Source: an uncultured Arenimonas sp.
GTDB taxonomy: Bacteria > Pseudomonadota > Gammaproteobacteria > Xanthomonadales > Xanthomonadaceae
Direction: 5' to 3'
Assembly: GCA_946885815.1 (NCBI GenBank)
Contig: CAMPHE010000129.1
Span: forward strand, 1 to 5,852
Length of the DNA: 5,852 bases
Position numbers and translations under genes: made by a program. Positions 1-5,852 of the stretch are shown here, piece by piece. The notes under the pieces were generated by a model. The model made no database searches. It was not told the origin of the DNA and saw nothing but the letters and a program-made list of their open reading frames with translations. Numbering within the stretch: position 1 is the first letter of the stretch; every line of letters begins with the position of its first letter.

Positions 1-1
1 C

Positions 2-2467
2 CACAATCTCAAGGACGTGGACGTCGACATTCCGCGCGACGCGCTGGTGGTGTTCACCGGCGTGTCGGGGTCGGGCAAGTCGTCGCTCGCGTTCGACACG
101 ATCTACGCCGAGGCGCAGCGACGCTACCTCGACTCGGTCGCGCCGTACGCGCGTCGCCTGATCGAACAGCAGCCGCCGCCCGAGGTCGACGCGATCGACG
201 GCCTGCCGCCGGCGGTCGCGCTGCAGCAGCAACGCGGCACTCCGACCGCGCGCTCGTCGGTCGGCAGCGTCACCACGGTGTCGAATTCACTGCGGATGCT
301 CTATTCGCGTGCCGGCGACTATCCGCGCGGCGCGCCGCAGGTGCATGCCGACGGCTTCTCGCCGAACACGCCGACCGGCGCCTGTCCGACGTGCCACGGC
401 CTCGGCCGCGTGCTCGAAGTCAGCGAAGCGTCGCTGGTACCCGATCCCGCGCTGTCGATCCGCGAACGCGCCATCGCCGCGTGGCCGCCGGCGTGGCACG
501 GCCAGAACCTGCGCGACATCCTCGTGACGCTCGGCTACGACGTCGACGTGCCGTGGAAGTCGCTGCCGAAGAAGCAGCGCGACTGGATCCTGTTCACGGA
601 CGAGCAGCCGACGGTGCCGGTGTATGCGGGCTACACGCCGGCGGAGACGCGCCGCGCGCTGAAGCGCAGGGAAGAGCCGAGCTACATGGGCACCTACACC
701 AGCGCGCGCCGCTACGTGCTCCACACCTACGCGACCAGCGGCAGCGCGATGATGAAGAAGCGCGTCGCCCGCCACCTGCTCGGCGGCGCCTGCCCGGCCT
801 GCGACGGCAAGCGCCTGAAGCCGGAGGCGCTCGCGGTGAAATTCGCCGGCCTCGACATCGCCGCGCTGTCGGCGCGGCCGCTGGACGACGTGGCGACCCG
901 GCTGCGCGGCGCGCTCGACGGCGCCGCCGCCCGCACGCGCGCCGCGGTGCACCCCGAGCAGGCGCTGGCCGCCGAACGCCTCGCCGGTGAAGTGCTGGCG
1001 CGGATCGAGGCGATCGCCCGGCTCGGCCTCGGTTACCTGTCGCTCGATCGCAGCACGCCGACGCTGTCGCCGGGCGAACTGCAGCGTCTGCGGCTGGCGA
1101 CGCAGCTGCGGTCGAAACTGTTCGGCGTGGTCTACGTCCTCGACGAACCGTCGGCCGGCCTGCACCCGGCCGATACCGCCGCGCTGCTCGACGCGCTGGT
1201 GGCGCTGCGCGATGCGGGCAATTCGGTGTTCGTCGTCGAGCACGAACTCGACGTGGTGCGCCGCGCCGACTGGATCGTCGACGTCGGCCCGGAGGCCGGC
1301 GAGCAGGGTGGCCGCATCGTCTACAGCGGGCCGCTCGCCGGACTGCACGACGTCGCCGCGTCGCGCACGCGCGAATGGCTCGACGCGCCCGCGGCGGCGC
1401 CGCGCGCGGTGCGCGAGCCCACCGGCTGGCTGCGGCTCGCCGGCATCCGCCGCAACAACCTGCACGGGCTCGATGTCGACTTCCCGCTCGGCGTGCTGAC
1501 GGCAGTCACCGGCGTGTCGGGTTCGGGCAAGTCGACGCTCGTCACGCAGGTGCTCGTCGACCTGCTCGCCGCGCACCTCGGCCACGAACCGCCGCCCCCG
1601 GAGGAGCCCGACGCGCTGCTGCACGAGACACCGGCGGGCACGACCGTCGGCCGCGTCGTCGCCGGACTCGACGCGGTCACGCGCCTCGTGCAGGTCGACC
1701 AGAAGCCGATCGGGCGCACGCCGCGCAGCAATCTGGCGACGTACACCGGGCTGTTCGACCCGGTGCGCCGGCTGTTCGCGGCGACGCCGCTGGCGCGAAA
1801 GCGCCGCTACGACGCCGGCCGGTTCTCGTTCAACGTCGCCAAGGGCCGCTGCGAAACCTGCGCCGGCGAGGGTTTCGTGTCGGTCGAGCTGCTGTTCATG
1901 CCGCATGTCTACGCGCCGTGCCCCACATGCCACGGCGCGCGCTACAACGCGGCGACGCTGGAGGTGGAATATCGCGACCGCAACATCGCCGACGTGCTGC
2001 GCATGACGGTCGACGAGGCGGCGGACTTCTTCGCCGACACGCCGGCGATCCGCCATCCGCTCGACGTGCTGCGCGAAGTCGGGCTCGGCTACCTGCGGCT
2101 CGGCCAGCCGGCGACCGAGATCAGCGGCGGCGAGGCGCAGCGCATCAAGCTGGCCACCGAACTGCAGCGGGCGCAGCGCGCCGGCACCGTGTACCTGCTC
2201 GATGAACCGACGACCGGCCTGCACCCGGCCGACGTCGACCGGTTGCTCGCGCAGCTGCAGCGCCTCGTCGACGCCGGCAACACGGTGATCGTGGTCGAGC
2301 ACGACCTGACGCTGGTGGCCGCGTGCGACTGGGTGATCGACCTGGGCCCGGGCGCCGGCGCCGAGGGCGGGCGCGTGGTCGCGGTGGGGCCGCCGGCCAC
2401 CGTCGCGCGCGCGGCGGGCAGCCGCACCGCACCGTGGCTGCGCCGGGTGTTCGGCCGGGCAGGGTAG
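2..2467 (+). CDS. uvrA: Class II UvrA-type excinuclease ABC subunit A (UvrA2-like), 5'-truncated by window edge
   Basis: This is a tandem ABC ATPase of the UvrA family, which recognises DNA damage in nucleotide excision repair in the cytoplasm. Numbering 821 residues from the first whole codon, half one has Walker A GVSGSGKS (20-27), cysteine pairs C128/C131 and C264/C267, signature LSPGELQ (355-361), Walker B VVYVLDEP (376-383) and H-loop His414. Half two has Walker A GVSGSGKS (504-511), a zinc module C617/C620/C640/C643, signature ISGGEAQ (707-713), Walker B ending LLDEP (730-736) and His767. Classical UvrA is about 940 residues. Here the reading jumps from DYPRGAP (106-112) almost directly to GACPTC, so the UvrB-binding and insertion domains are absent. 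That is the class II (UvrA2, DrrC-like) architecture, linked in known members to DNA-damage or drug tolerance. The in-frame GTG at 17 is not the start, because family sequence (HNLKD) precedes it; probably 10-20 residues are missing. The first signature has Pro instead of the usual second-position Gly. Family is certain; its repair activity is inferred. Confidence 0.95.
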   Translation, partial: HNLKDVDVDIPRDALVVFTGVSGSGKSSLAFDTIYAEAQRRYLDSVAPYARRLIEQQPPPEVDAIDGLPPAVALQQQRGTPTARSSVGSVTTVSNSLRMLYSRAGDYPRGAPQVHADGFSPNTPTGACPTCHGLGRVLEVSEASLVPDPALSIRERAIAAWPPAWHGQNLRDILVTLGYDVDVPWKSLPKKQRDWILFTDEQPTVPVYAGYTPAETRRALKRREEPSYMGTYTSARRYVLHTYATSGSAMMKKRVARHLLGGACPACDGKRLKPEALAVKFAGLDIAALSARPLDDVATRLRGALDGAAARTRAAVHPEQALAAERLAGEVLARIEAIARLGLGYLSLDRSTPTLSPGELQRLRLATQLRSKLFGVVYVLDEPSAGLHPADTAALLDALVALRDAGNSVFVVEHELDVVRRADWIVDVGPEAGEQGGRIVYSGPLAGLHDVAASRTREWLDAPAAAPRAVREPTGWLRLAGIRRNNLHGLDVDFPLGVLTAVTGVSGSGKSTLVTQVLVDLLAAHLGHEPPPPEEPDALLHETPAGTTVGRVVAGLDAVTRLVQVDQKPIGRTPRSNLATYTGLFDPVRRLFAATPLARKRRYDAGRFSFNVAKGRCETCAGEGFVSVELLFMPHVYAPCPTCHGARYNAATLEVEYRDRNIADVLRMTVDEAADFFADTPAIRHPLDVLREVGLGYLRLGQPATEISGGEAQRIKLATELQRAQRAGTVYLLDEPTTGLHPADVDRLLAQLQRLVDAGNTVIVVEHDLTLVAACDWVIDLGPGAGAEGGRVVAVGPPATVARAAGSRTAPWLRRVFGRAG

Positions 2468-2476
2468 GCTGTCGCG

Positions 2477-3235
2477 ATGCCCCGCACCGATGCCACCTTC
2501 GCCGGCCACGACGGCCAGCAGCTCGCCGCGCGCATCGACCGGCCCGACGGCGACGTGCGCGCGTGGGCGGTGTTCGCGCACTGCTTCACCTGCAGCATGG
2601 ATGGTCGCGCCGCGAGCCACGTGTCGCGGGCGCTGGCCCGGCACGGCATCGGCGTGCTGCGTTTCGACTTCACCGGTCTCGGCGCCAGCGAAGGCGACTT
2701 CGCCGACACGCACTTCAGCTCCAATCTCGCCGACCTGCACGCCGCGATCGGTTTCCTGCGCACCCAGTACGCGGCGCCGCGGCTGCTCGTCGGCCACAGC
2801 CTCGGCGGCGCGGCGGTGCTCGCGATCGCCGGCCAGGTGCCCGAGGTGCGCGCCGTGGCGACGATCGGTGCGCCCGCCGACCCGGCGCATGTCGTGCACC
2901 AGTTCGAGGACGAGATCGACGAGATCCGGGCGGACGGCGAGGCCGAGGTCCGCCTCGGCGGTCGCCCGTTCACGATCCGCCGCGAGTTCCTCGCCGATGT
3001 CGCCGCGCAGGATCCGGACGCGCGCATCGCCGCGCTCGACGCGGCGCTGCTGGTGATGCACTCACCCGTCGACCGCGTGGTGGGCATCGACCAGGCGGCC
3101 GCGATCTACGCGCGCGCGAAGCATCCGAAGAGCTTCATCGCGCTCGACGGCGCCGATCACCTGCTCACCGGGCGCGAGGACGCGGCCTGGGCCGCGAGCC
3201 TGATCGCCGCGTGGAGCGCGCGGTACCTGGACTGA
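2477..3235 (+). CDS. Alpha/beta hydrolase of the OsmC-associated type, without an OsmC domain
   Basis: This 252-residue serine hydrolase has an alpha/beta-hydrolase fold and is probably cytoplasmic, as no signal peptide or membrane segment is seen. Visible motifs are FAHCFTCS (33-40, oxyanion-side loop with Cys36 and Cys39), LRFDFTGLG (61-69), the nucleophile elbow GHSLGG (106-111, Ser108), the acid in HSPVD (Asp199) and the base in GADH (His228), so the catalytic triad is intact. The sequence closely follows the N-terminal half of proteins annotated as bifunctional alpha/beta hydrolase/OsmC family, including IGAPADPAHV and AKHPKSF. Those are about 400 residues. This one ends at WSARYLD, where the hydrolase domain normally ends, and no OsmC sequence follows. 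The ATG lies nine bases after the uvrA stop codon, with a weak AGG-containing ribosome site at about 2466-2468, so co-transcription and translational coupling with uvrA are likely. The substrate is unknown. The fold and triad are clear; a specific esterase or peptidase role cannot be assigned. Confidence 0.9.
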   Translation: MPRTDATFAGHDGQQLAARIDRPDGDVRAWAVFAHCFTCSMDGRAASHVSRALARHGIGVLRFDFTGLGASEGDFADTHFSSNLADLHAAIGFLRTQYAAPRLLVGHSLGGAAVLAIAGQVPEVRAVATIGAPADPAHVVHQFEDEIDEIRADGEAEVRLGGRPFTIRREFLADVAAQDPDARIAALDAALLVMHSPVDRVVGIDQAAAIYARAKHPKSFIALDGADHLLTGREDAAWAASLIAAWSARYLD

Positions 3236-3250
3236 GCCGGGCGCGCCGGC
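3236..3250. terminator. Possible short hairpin between convergent genes
   Basis: A perfect inverted repeat, GCCGG-(GCGCG)-CCGGC, fills almost exactly the 16-base gap between the hydrolase stop codon and the stop codon of the opposing regulator gene. It could act as a compact bidirectional terminator or transcript-end hairpin. The stem is only five base pairs, and no T-run follows on either strand. In DNA this rich in G and C such a repeat can arise by chance, so the call is weak and rests mainly on position. Confidence 0.25.
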
Positions 3251-3251
3251 G

Positions 3252-4826
3252 TCAATCCGGCAGGCCGGCCCGGCGCAATCCGTCCGCGAGACGCGAGAGA
3301 TCCTCCTCGCGATGGATCGGCAACCAGTCGCGCAGGCGCGAAACGCGCAGCATCGGATCGATGCCGTGGATGCGCGCGGCGGCCGCGCTCGCCTCGGCCC
3401 GACGCCCGGCCAGCGCGTGGCCCGCGGCGGCGACGGCGGCCGCGACCAGCAGCGTCGGCACGCTGCCGAGCGATTTTTCCGCCCAGGCCACCGCCTCGTC
3501 GTTACTGCCGGCGAAAAGGTGCACCAGCGCCGTCCCGGCCTGCACGCGGAACATTTCCGGATCGACCGGACTCAGCCGCGCAGCCCGCGCGAAGTGCGCC
3601 ATCGCGTCGTCCGGCTCGCCCCGGAACGCGCGCAGGAAGCCGCCGAGGAACCACGCCGGCGCGAAGTTCGGATTGAGCAGCAGGGCGCGGTCGATCAGGG
3701 CGATGCCGCCGTCGATATCGCCCGCCAGGTGGCCGATCGCATGGCCGCCGCGCGTCAGCGCGACCGCGTCGTCGCGGCCGAGCGCGACGGCCCGGCGCGC
3801 GAGTCGCTCGCCTTCGGCGAACTCCGCCGCGCGGTCGGTCATCCACCCGTTCACCTTGCGCCAGACGTGGCACCAGGCGGCGCTGCCGTACGCCGATGCG
3901 AACGCCGGGTCGAGCGCGATGGCGCGGTGGAACAGCGGCAGCGCCGCATCGATGCCCTCGCGGCTGCCCGCGTACATCTGCGCCATGCCCCGCAGGTAGC
4001 AGTCGTACGCATCGAGGCTGTCGGTCGGCTTGCGCGCGGCGCGTTCGATCTCCACCCGCTCGAGTTGCGGCGCGAGCGCGCCGACGACACTTTCCGCGAT
4101 CCGGTCCTGCAGCTCGAACAGGTCGTCGACCGTGCCCTCGAACCGCTCCGCCCACAGATGCGTCCCGGTGGCGGTGTCGATCAGCTGCCCGGTGATGCGC
4201 ACGCGGTCGCCGGCCTTGCGGACACTGCCCTCGAGCACGTAACGCACGCCCAGCTCGCGGCCGATCTGCGTCGCATCGACGCCCCGGTGCTTGTACGTGA
4301 ACATGGAATTGCGGGCGATCACGAACAGCCAGCGCAGCCGCGACAGGCCGGTGATCAGGTCGTCGACGACGCCGTCGGCGAAATAATCCTGGGCCGGGTC
4401 GCCGCTGAGGTTCTGGAACGGCAGCACGGCGATCGACGGGCGGTCGGGAAGGGCGAGGGGCGCGACCGCCTTCGCCGCGGGCGCGCCGGCCGGGTCGGCC
4501 GGACCGGCCGTCGCCGCGGGGCCGGACAGTTCACCGATGAAGCGGAAGCCCTTGCGCGCGATGGTGCGTACCAGCCGCTGCTCCGCGCCGCTGTCGCCGA
4601 CGGCCTTGCGCACCGCGTTGATGTGGCTCGTGATCGTCGACTCCGACACGATCCGCCCGTTCCAGACGGCGGCGAGCAGCTCGTCCTTGCCGACGACGCG
4701 GTCGTGGTGGCGCAGCAGGTGCAGCAGCAGGTCGAACACCTGCGGGCCGATGGCCACCGCCGTGCCGCGCCGCGTGAGCTCGCGGCGTTCCTCGTCGAGC
4801 ACATGGTCTTCGAACGCGTAGTGCAC
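3252..4826 (-). CDS. Winged-helix transcriptional regulator with TolB-like and TPR domains (no transmembrane segment)
   Basis: This 524-residue protein starts at GTG 4826. An OmpR/CadC-type winged-helix DNA-binding domain occupies about residues 1-98 (PQVFDLLLHLLRH; VVGKDELLAAVW; ESTITSHINAVRKAVGD; VRTIARKGFRFIG). An Ala/Pro-rich linker (about 102-128) follows. Next is a TolB-like domain (about 130-232: SIAVLPFQNLSGDPAQDYFADG, LGVRYVLEGSVRK, TGTHLWAERFEG). The remainder is an alpha-helical TPR-like region (about 270-520) with repeats such as ALPLFHRAIALDPAFASAYG, IALIDRALLLNPNFAPAW and AMAHFARAARLSP. Proteins of this build are common in Rhizobiales and Burkholderiales as predicted regulators; their signals are mostly unknown. 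Unlike CadC or ToxR it shows no hydrophobic membrane span, so it is probably cytosolic. The GTG is chosen because a good GAGGAAG site precedes it and the winged-helix fold begins right there; the open frame runs on to 5231 but the extension is low-complexity and overlaps the SDR gene antisense. It is divergent to the SDR gene and may regulate that gene and itself (inference). Confidence 0.92.
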   Translation of the reverse strand: MHYAFEDHVLDEERRELTRRGTAVAIGPQVFDLLLHLLRHHDRVVGKDELLAAVWNGRIVSESTITSHINAVRKAVGDSGAEQRLVRTIARKGFRFIGELSGPAATAGPADPAGAPAAKAVAPLALPDRPSIAVLPFQNLSGDPAQDYFADGVVDDLITGLSRLRWLFVIARNSMFTYKHRGVDATQIGRELGVRYVLEGSVRKAGDRVRITGQLIDTATGTHLWAERFEGTVDDLFELQDRIAESVVGALAPQLERVEIERAARKPTDSLDAYDCYLRGMAQMYAGSREGIDAALPLFHRAIALDPAFASAYGSAAWCHVWRKVNGWMTDRAAEFAEGERLARRAVALGRDDAVALTRGGHAIGHLAGDIDGGIALIDRALLLNPNFAPAWFLGGFLRAFRGEPDDAMAHFARAARLSPVDPEMFRVQAGTALVHLFAGSNDEAVAWAEKSLGSVPTLLVAAAVAAAGHALAGRRAEASAAAARIHGIDPMLRVSRLRDWLPIHREEDLSRLADGLRRAGLPD

Positions 4827-4830
4827 GTCG

Positions 4831-4837
4831 CTTCCTC
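4831..4837 (-). promoter_or_regulatory. Ribosome binding site of the winged-helix regulator
   Basis: On the minus strand GAGGAAG lies four bases before GTG 4826-4824. It is the only good Shine-Dalgarno match near the beginning of the winged-helix domain and decides the start in favour of this GTG over any upstream codon in the same open frame. Confidence 0.7.
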
Positions 4838-4873
4838 GCCGGCGCCGCGCGGCGGCGGGCCACGCGCGGCCGG

Positions 4874-4901
4874 ATTCTAGCGTGGACGCAAATGCAGGGA
4901 A
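4874..4901 (-). promoter_or_regulatory. Candidate sigma70-like promoter for the regulator gene
   Basis: On the minus strand TAGAAT (4879-4874) matches five of six bases of the -10 consensus. A poor -35 candidate, TTCCCT (4901-4896, three of six), lies 16 bases upstream. Transcription would begin near 4867 and give a leader of about 40 bases before GTG 4826. The -10 box stands out from the GC-rich background. The -35 is weak, and the GGAATTTCC palindrome overlaps it, which would suit a repressor site. Confidence 0.35.
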
Positions 4902-4987
4902 TTTCCAAGCTTCCTTCGAGGACGCGGGCGGCGGCCCGGCGGCATCGTAGGCCCGCACCCCGGCGATCGTCGCCGCGGGCACGGAAC

Positions 4988-4992
4988 AGGAG
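4988..4992 (+). promoter_or_regulatory. Ribosome binding site of the SDR gene
   Basis: AGGAG lies six bases before ATG 4999, an ideal spacing. It fixes this ATG as the start, in agreement with the nucleotide-binding beta strand MKIVVVGGTG beginning at the first residue. Confidence 0.8.
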
Positions 4993-4998
4993 TCGACC

Positions 4999-5742
4999 AT
5001 GAAGATCGTCGTCGTCGGGGGCACGGGCCTCGTCGGATCGAAGGTAGTGCGGATCCTCCGCGAACGCGGGCACGACGTCGTCGCCGCCGCGCCGAACACC
5101 GGCGTCGACACGATCACGCGCGAGGGGCTCGCGCAGGCCCTCGACGGGGCCGCCGTGGTGGTGGACGTCGCCAACGCGCCGCTCTGGGAGGACGCCGCGG
5201 TGCTCGACTTCTTCGTGACGTCGGGCCGCAACCTGCTCGCGGCCGGCCGCGCGGCGGGGGTGCGTCACCATGTCGCGCTGTCGATCGTCGGCAGCGAGCG
5301 CCTGCCGGACAACGGCTACTTCCGGGCGAAGGTCGCCCAGGAAGACCTGATCAAGGCGTCGTCGATCCCGTACACGATCGTGCGCGCCACGCAGTTCTTC
5401 GAATTCGTGCCGGGAATCGCCGAGGCGGCGGCGAGCGACGGTGAGCTGCGGCTGCCGCCGGCGCTGATCCAGCCGATCGCGTCCGACGACGTCGCGGCCG
5501 CGGTCGCGGAGGCCGCGCTCGCCGCCCCTGCGGACGGCACGATCGAGATCGGCGGACCGGAAGCGCTGCCGATGGACGATCTGGTGCGCCGTCTGCTGCG
5601 CGCGCGCCGCGATCCCCGCGCCGTGGTCCCGGACGTGCATGCGCGCTACTTCGGTGCGGTGCTCGACGACCGCTCGCTCACCACCGGCCCCGGCGCCCGC
5701 CTCGGCACCCGCCGCTTCGACGACTGGCTCGCGGCGCACTGA
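4999..5742 (+). CDS. NmrA-like atypical SDR, NAD(P)-binding oxidoreductase
   Basis: This 247-residue cytoplasmic protein has a Rossmann fold. The dinucleotide-binding motif GGTGLVG (7-13) follows the first beta strand directly. VVVDVANAP (53-61) is the region after the fourth strand. HHVALSIVGSE (90-100) resembles the active-site strand with a Ser, and Tyr107-Phe-Arg-Ala-Lys111 forms a YxxxK pair as in active SDR enzymes. The next part, IPYTIVRATQFFEF (123-136), is typical of NmrA/NAD(P)H-binding atypical SDRs. QPIASDDVAAAVAEA (158-172) and the GGPEAL turn (185-190) match the C-terminal lobe. The length is a little under the usual 250-300. Some relatives reduce small carbonyls or quinones and some are redox sensors; the retained YxxxK favours an enzyme, but the substrate cannot be read from sequence. 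It is the first gene of a plus-strand unit with the gene at 5753, divergent from the winged-helix regulator that may control it. Confidence 0.9.
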   Translation: MKIVVVGGTGLVGSKVVRILRERGHDVVAAAPNTGVDTITREGLAQALDGAAVVVDVANAPLWEDAAVLDFFVTSGRNLLAAGRAAGVRHHVALSIVGSERLPDNGYFRAKVAQEDLIKASSIPYTIVRATQFFEFVPGIAEAAASDGELRLPPALIQPIASDDVAAAVAEAALAAPADGTIEIGGPEALPMDDLVRRLLRARRDPRAVVPDVHARYFGAVLDDRSLTTGPGARLGTRRFDDWLAAH

Positions 5743-5746
5743 GGAG
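5742..5746 (+). promoter_or_regulatory. Ribosome binding site of the downstream gene, overlapping the SDR stop codon
   Basis: AGGAG begins at the last base of the SDR TGA codon and lies six bases before ATG 5753. The overlap suggests that ribosomes finishing the SDR gene help start the next one, so the two proteins are probably made together. Confidence 0.75.
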
Positions 5747-5752
5747 ACGACG

Positions 5753-5852
5753 ATGGCCACGCCCGCTCCCGCGCCCGCCCCTGTGAACCGTCGTGTCCGC
5801 GCCGGCCGCGCCCTGCTCGCCGCGGCGGTGATCGTGGCGACCGTCGCGTGGG
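5753..5852 (+). CDS. N-terminal fragment of a probable membrane-anchored or exported protein, 3' end outside window
   Basis: Thirty-three codons are visible before the window ends. They read as a Pro/Ala alternation (ATPAPAPAPV, 2-11), a basic patch (NRRVRAGR, 12-19) and a hydrophobic stretch rich in Ala, Leu and Val (about 20-33). Basic residues followed by a hydrophobic helix are what a signal peptide or first transmembrane segment looks like, with the positive side in the cytoplasm. The start is supported by the AGGAG site six bases upstream and the ten-base gap after the SDR stop codon. The family cannot be recognised from this fragment, and it is too short to separate a secreted protein from a multi-span membrane protein. 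Co-expression with the SDR is likely. Confidence 0.7.
   Translation, partial: MATPAPAPAPVNRRVRAGRALLAAAVIVATVAW

Larger units (their letters stand above)
4827..4998. promoter_or_regulatory. Divergent intergenic region, probable promoters for regulator and SDR operon
   Basis: These 172 bases separate the start codons of two divergent genes and hold no convincing gene. Most of the stretch is as GC-rich as the coding DNA, but about 4871-4918 is clearly richer in A and T, as expected for promoter or operator DNA. It contains a nine-base palindrome GGAA-T-TTCC (4898-4906), and TTCC recurs at 4911-4914, eight bases from its first copy at 4903-4906. These are possible operator elements, possibly for the adjacent regulator. 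I could not identify a convincing plus-strand -35/-10 pair for the SDR gene. The regulatory role is inferred from gene layout and composition. Confidence 0.5.

Noticed and set aside
17..19. GTG as the start of uvrA.
   Set aside because: The preceding in-frame codons give HNLKD, which belongs to the conserved first strand of UvrA, so the true start lies before the window.
287..3061. A 924-codon minus-strand open frame antisense to uvrA and the hydrolase.
   Set aside because: It is rich in Arg, Ala, His, Gln and Val with no recognisable motif, overlaps two strongly supported genes and is the expected antisense shadow of GC-rich third positions.
2323..3999. A 558-codon plus-strand open frame crossing from uvrA through the hydrolase into the regulator region.
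   Set aside because: It crosses three well-supported genes in the wrong frame or strand, has Arg/Ala-rich low-complexity composition and no family features.
3312..4880. A 522-codon plus-strand open frame antisense to the winged-helix regulator.
   Set aside because: The minus strand encodes a clear multi-domain protein over the same bases; the plus-strand translation shows no domain and no ribosome site was evident.
4827..5231. N-terminal extension of the winged-helix regulator in the same open frame.
   Set aside because: The extension covers the whole intergenic region and antisense SDR sequence, is low-complexity, and the GTG at 4826 has a good ribosome site exactly at the domain boundary.
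4531..5760. A 409-codon minus-strand open frame antisense to the SDR gene.
   Set aside because: It is an Arg-rich shadow of the SDR gene, with no motifs, and it overlaps the start of the regulator.
1..5852. tRNA, rRNA, riboswitch, CRISPR, insertion sequence or attachment site.
   Set aside because: Nothing resembling these was seen by reading; nearly all bases are accounted for by five coding regions and short gaps. No covariance or repeat search could be run.

Overview
The window looks like chromosomal DNA from a very GC-rich proteobacterium. By eye the GC content is about 70% (not counted), with G or C at most third codon positions. The family mix (class II UvrA, TolB-like/TPR winged-helix regulator, NmrA-like dehydrogenase) would suit the Burkholderiales or a similar high-GC beta- or gammaproteobacterium. 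That placement is inference from composition and gene families, not a marker gene.

Layout: (1) Positions 2-2467 (+) hold a class II UvrA-type ABC ATPase that lacks only its extreme N-terminus, which lies before the window. (2) Nine bases later, at 2477-3235 (+), is a stand-alone alpha/beta hydrolase of the type usually fused to an OsmC domain; the two genes look like one transcription unit. (3) Convergent to it, with stop codons 16 bases apart, is a minus-strand gene (3252-4826). It encodes a soluble regulator with an OmpR/CadC-type winged helix, a TolB-like domain and a C-terminal TPR-like region. (4) A 172-base divergent intergenic region (4827-4998) contains a small AT-richer island and probably the promoters for both flanking genes. 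(5) Positions 4999-5742 (+) encode an NmrA-like atypical SDR (NAD(P)-binding protein). (6) A second plus-strand gene starts at 5753, with its ribosome binding site touching the stop codon of the SDR gene. Only 33 codons are visible, and they show a Pro/Ala-rich start, a basic patch and a hydrophobic segment.

Functionally there are two modules. One is a nucleic-acid-damage or drug-tolerance type UvrA with a hydrolase. The other is a regulator divergently paired with a dehydrogenase plus a membrane or exported protein. The divergent arrangement makes the winged-helix protein a candidate regulator of the SDR operon, but only by position. I found no RNA gene, mobile element, CRISPR array, long repeat or clearly new system. 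Many long overlapping reading frames exist on both strands, and I read them as by-products of extreme GC content.
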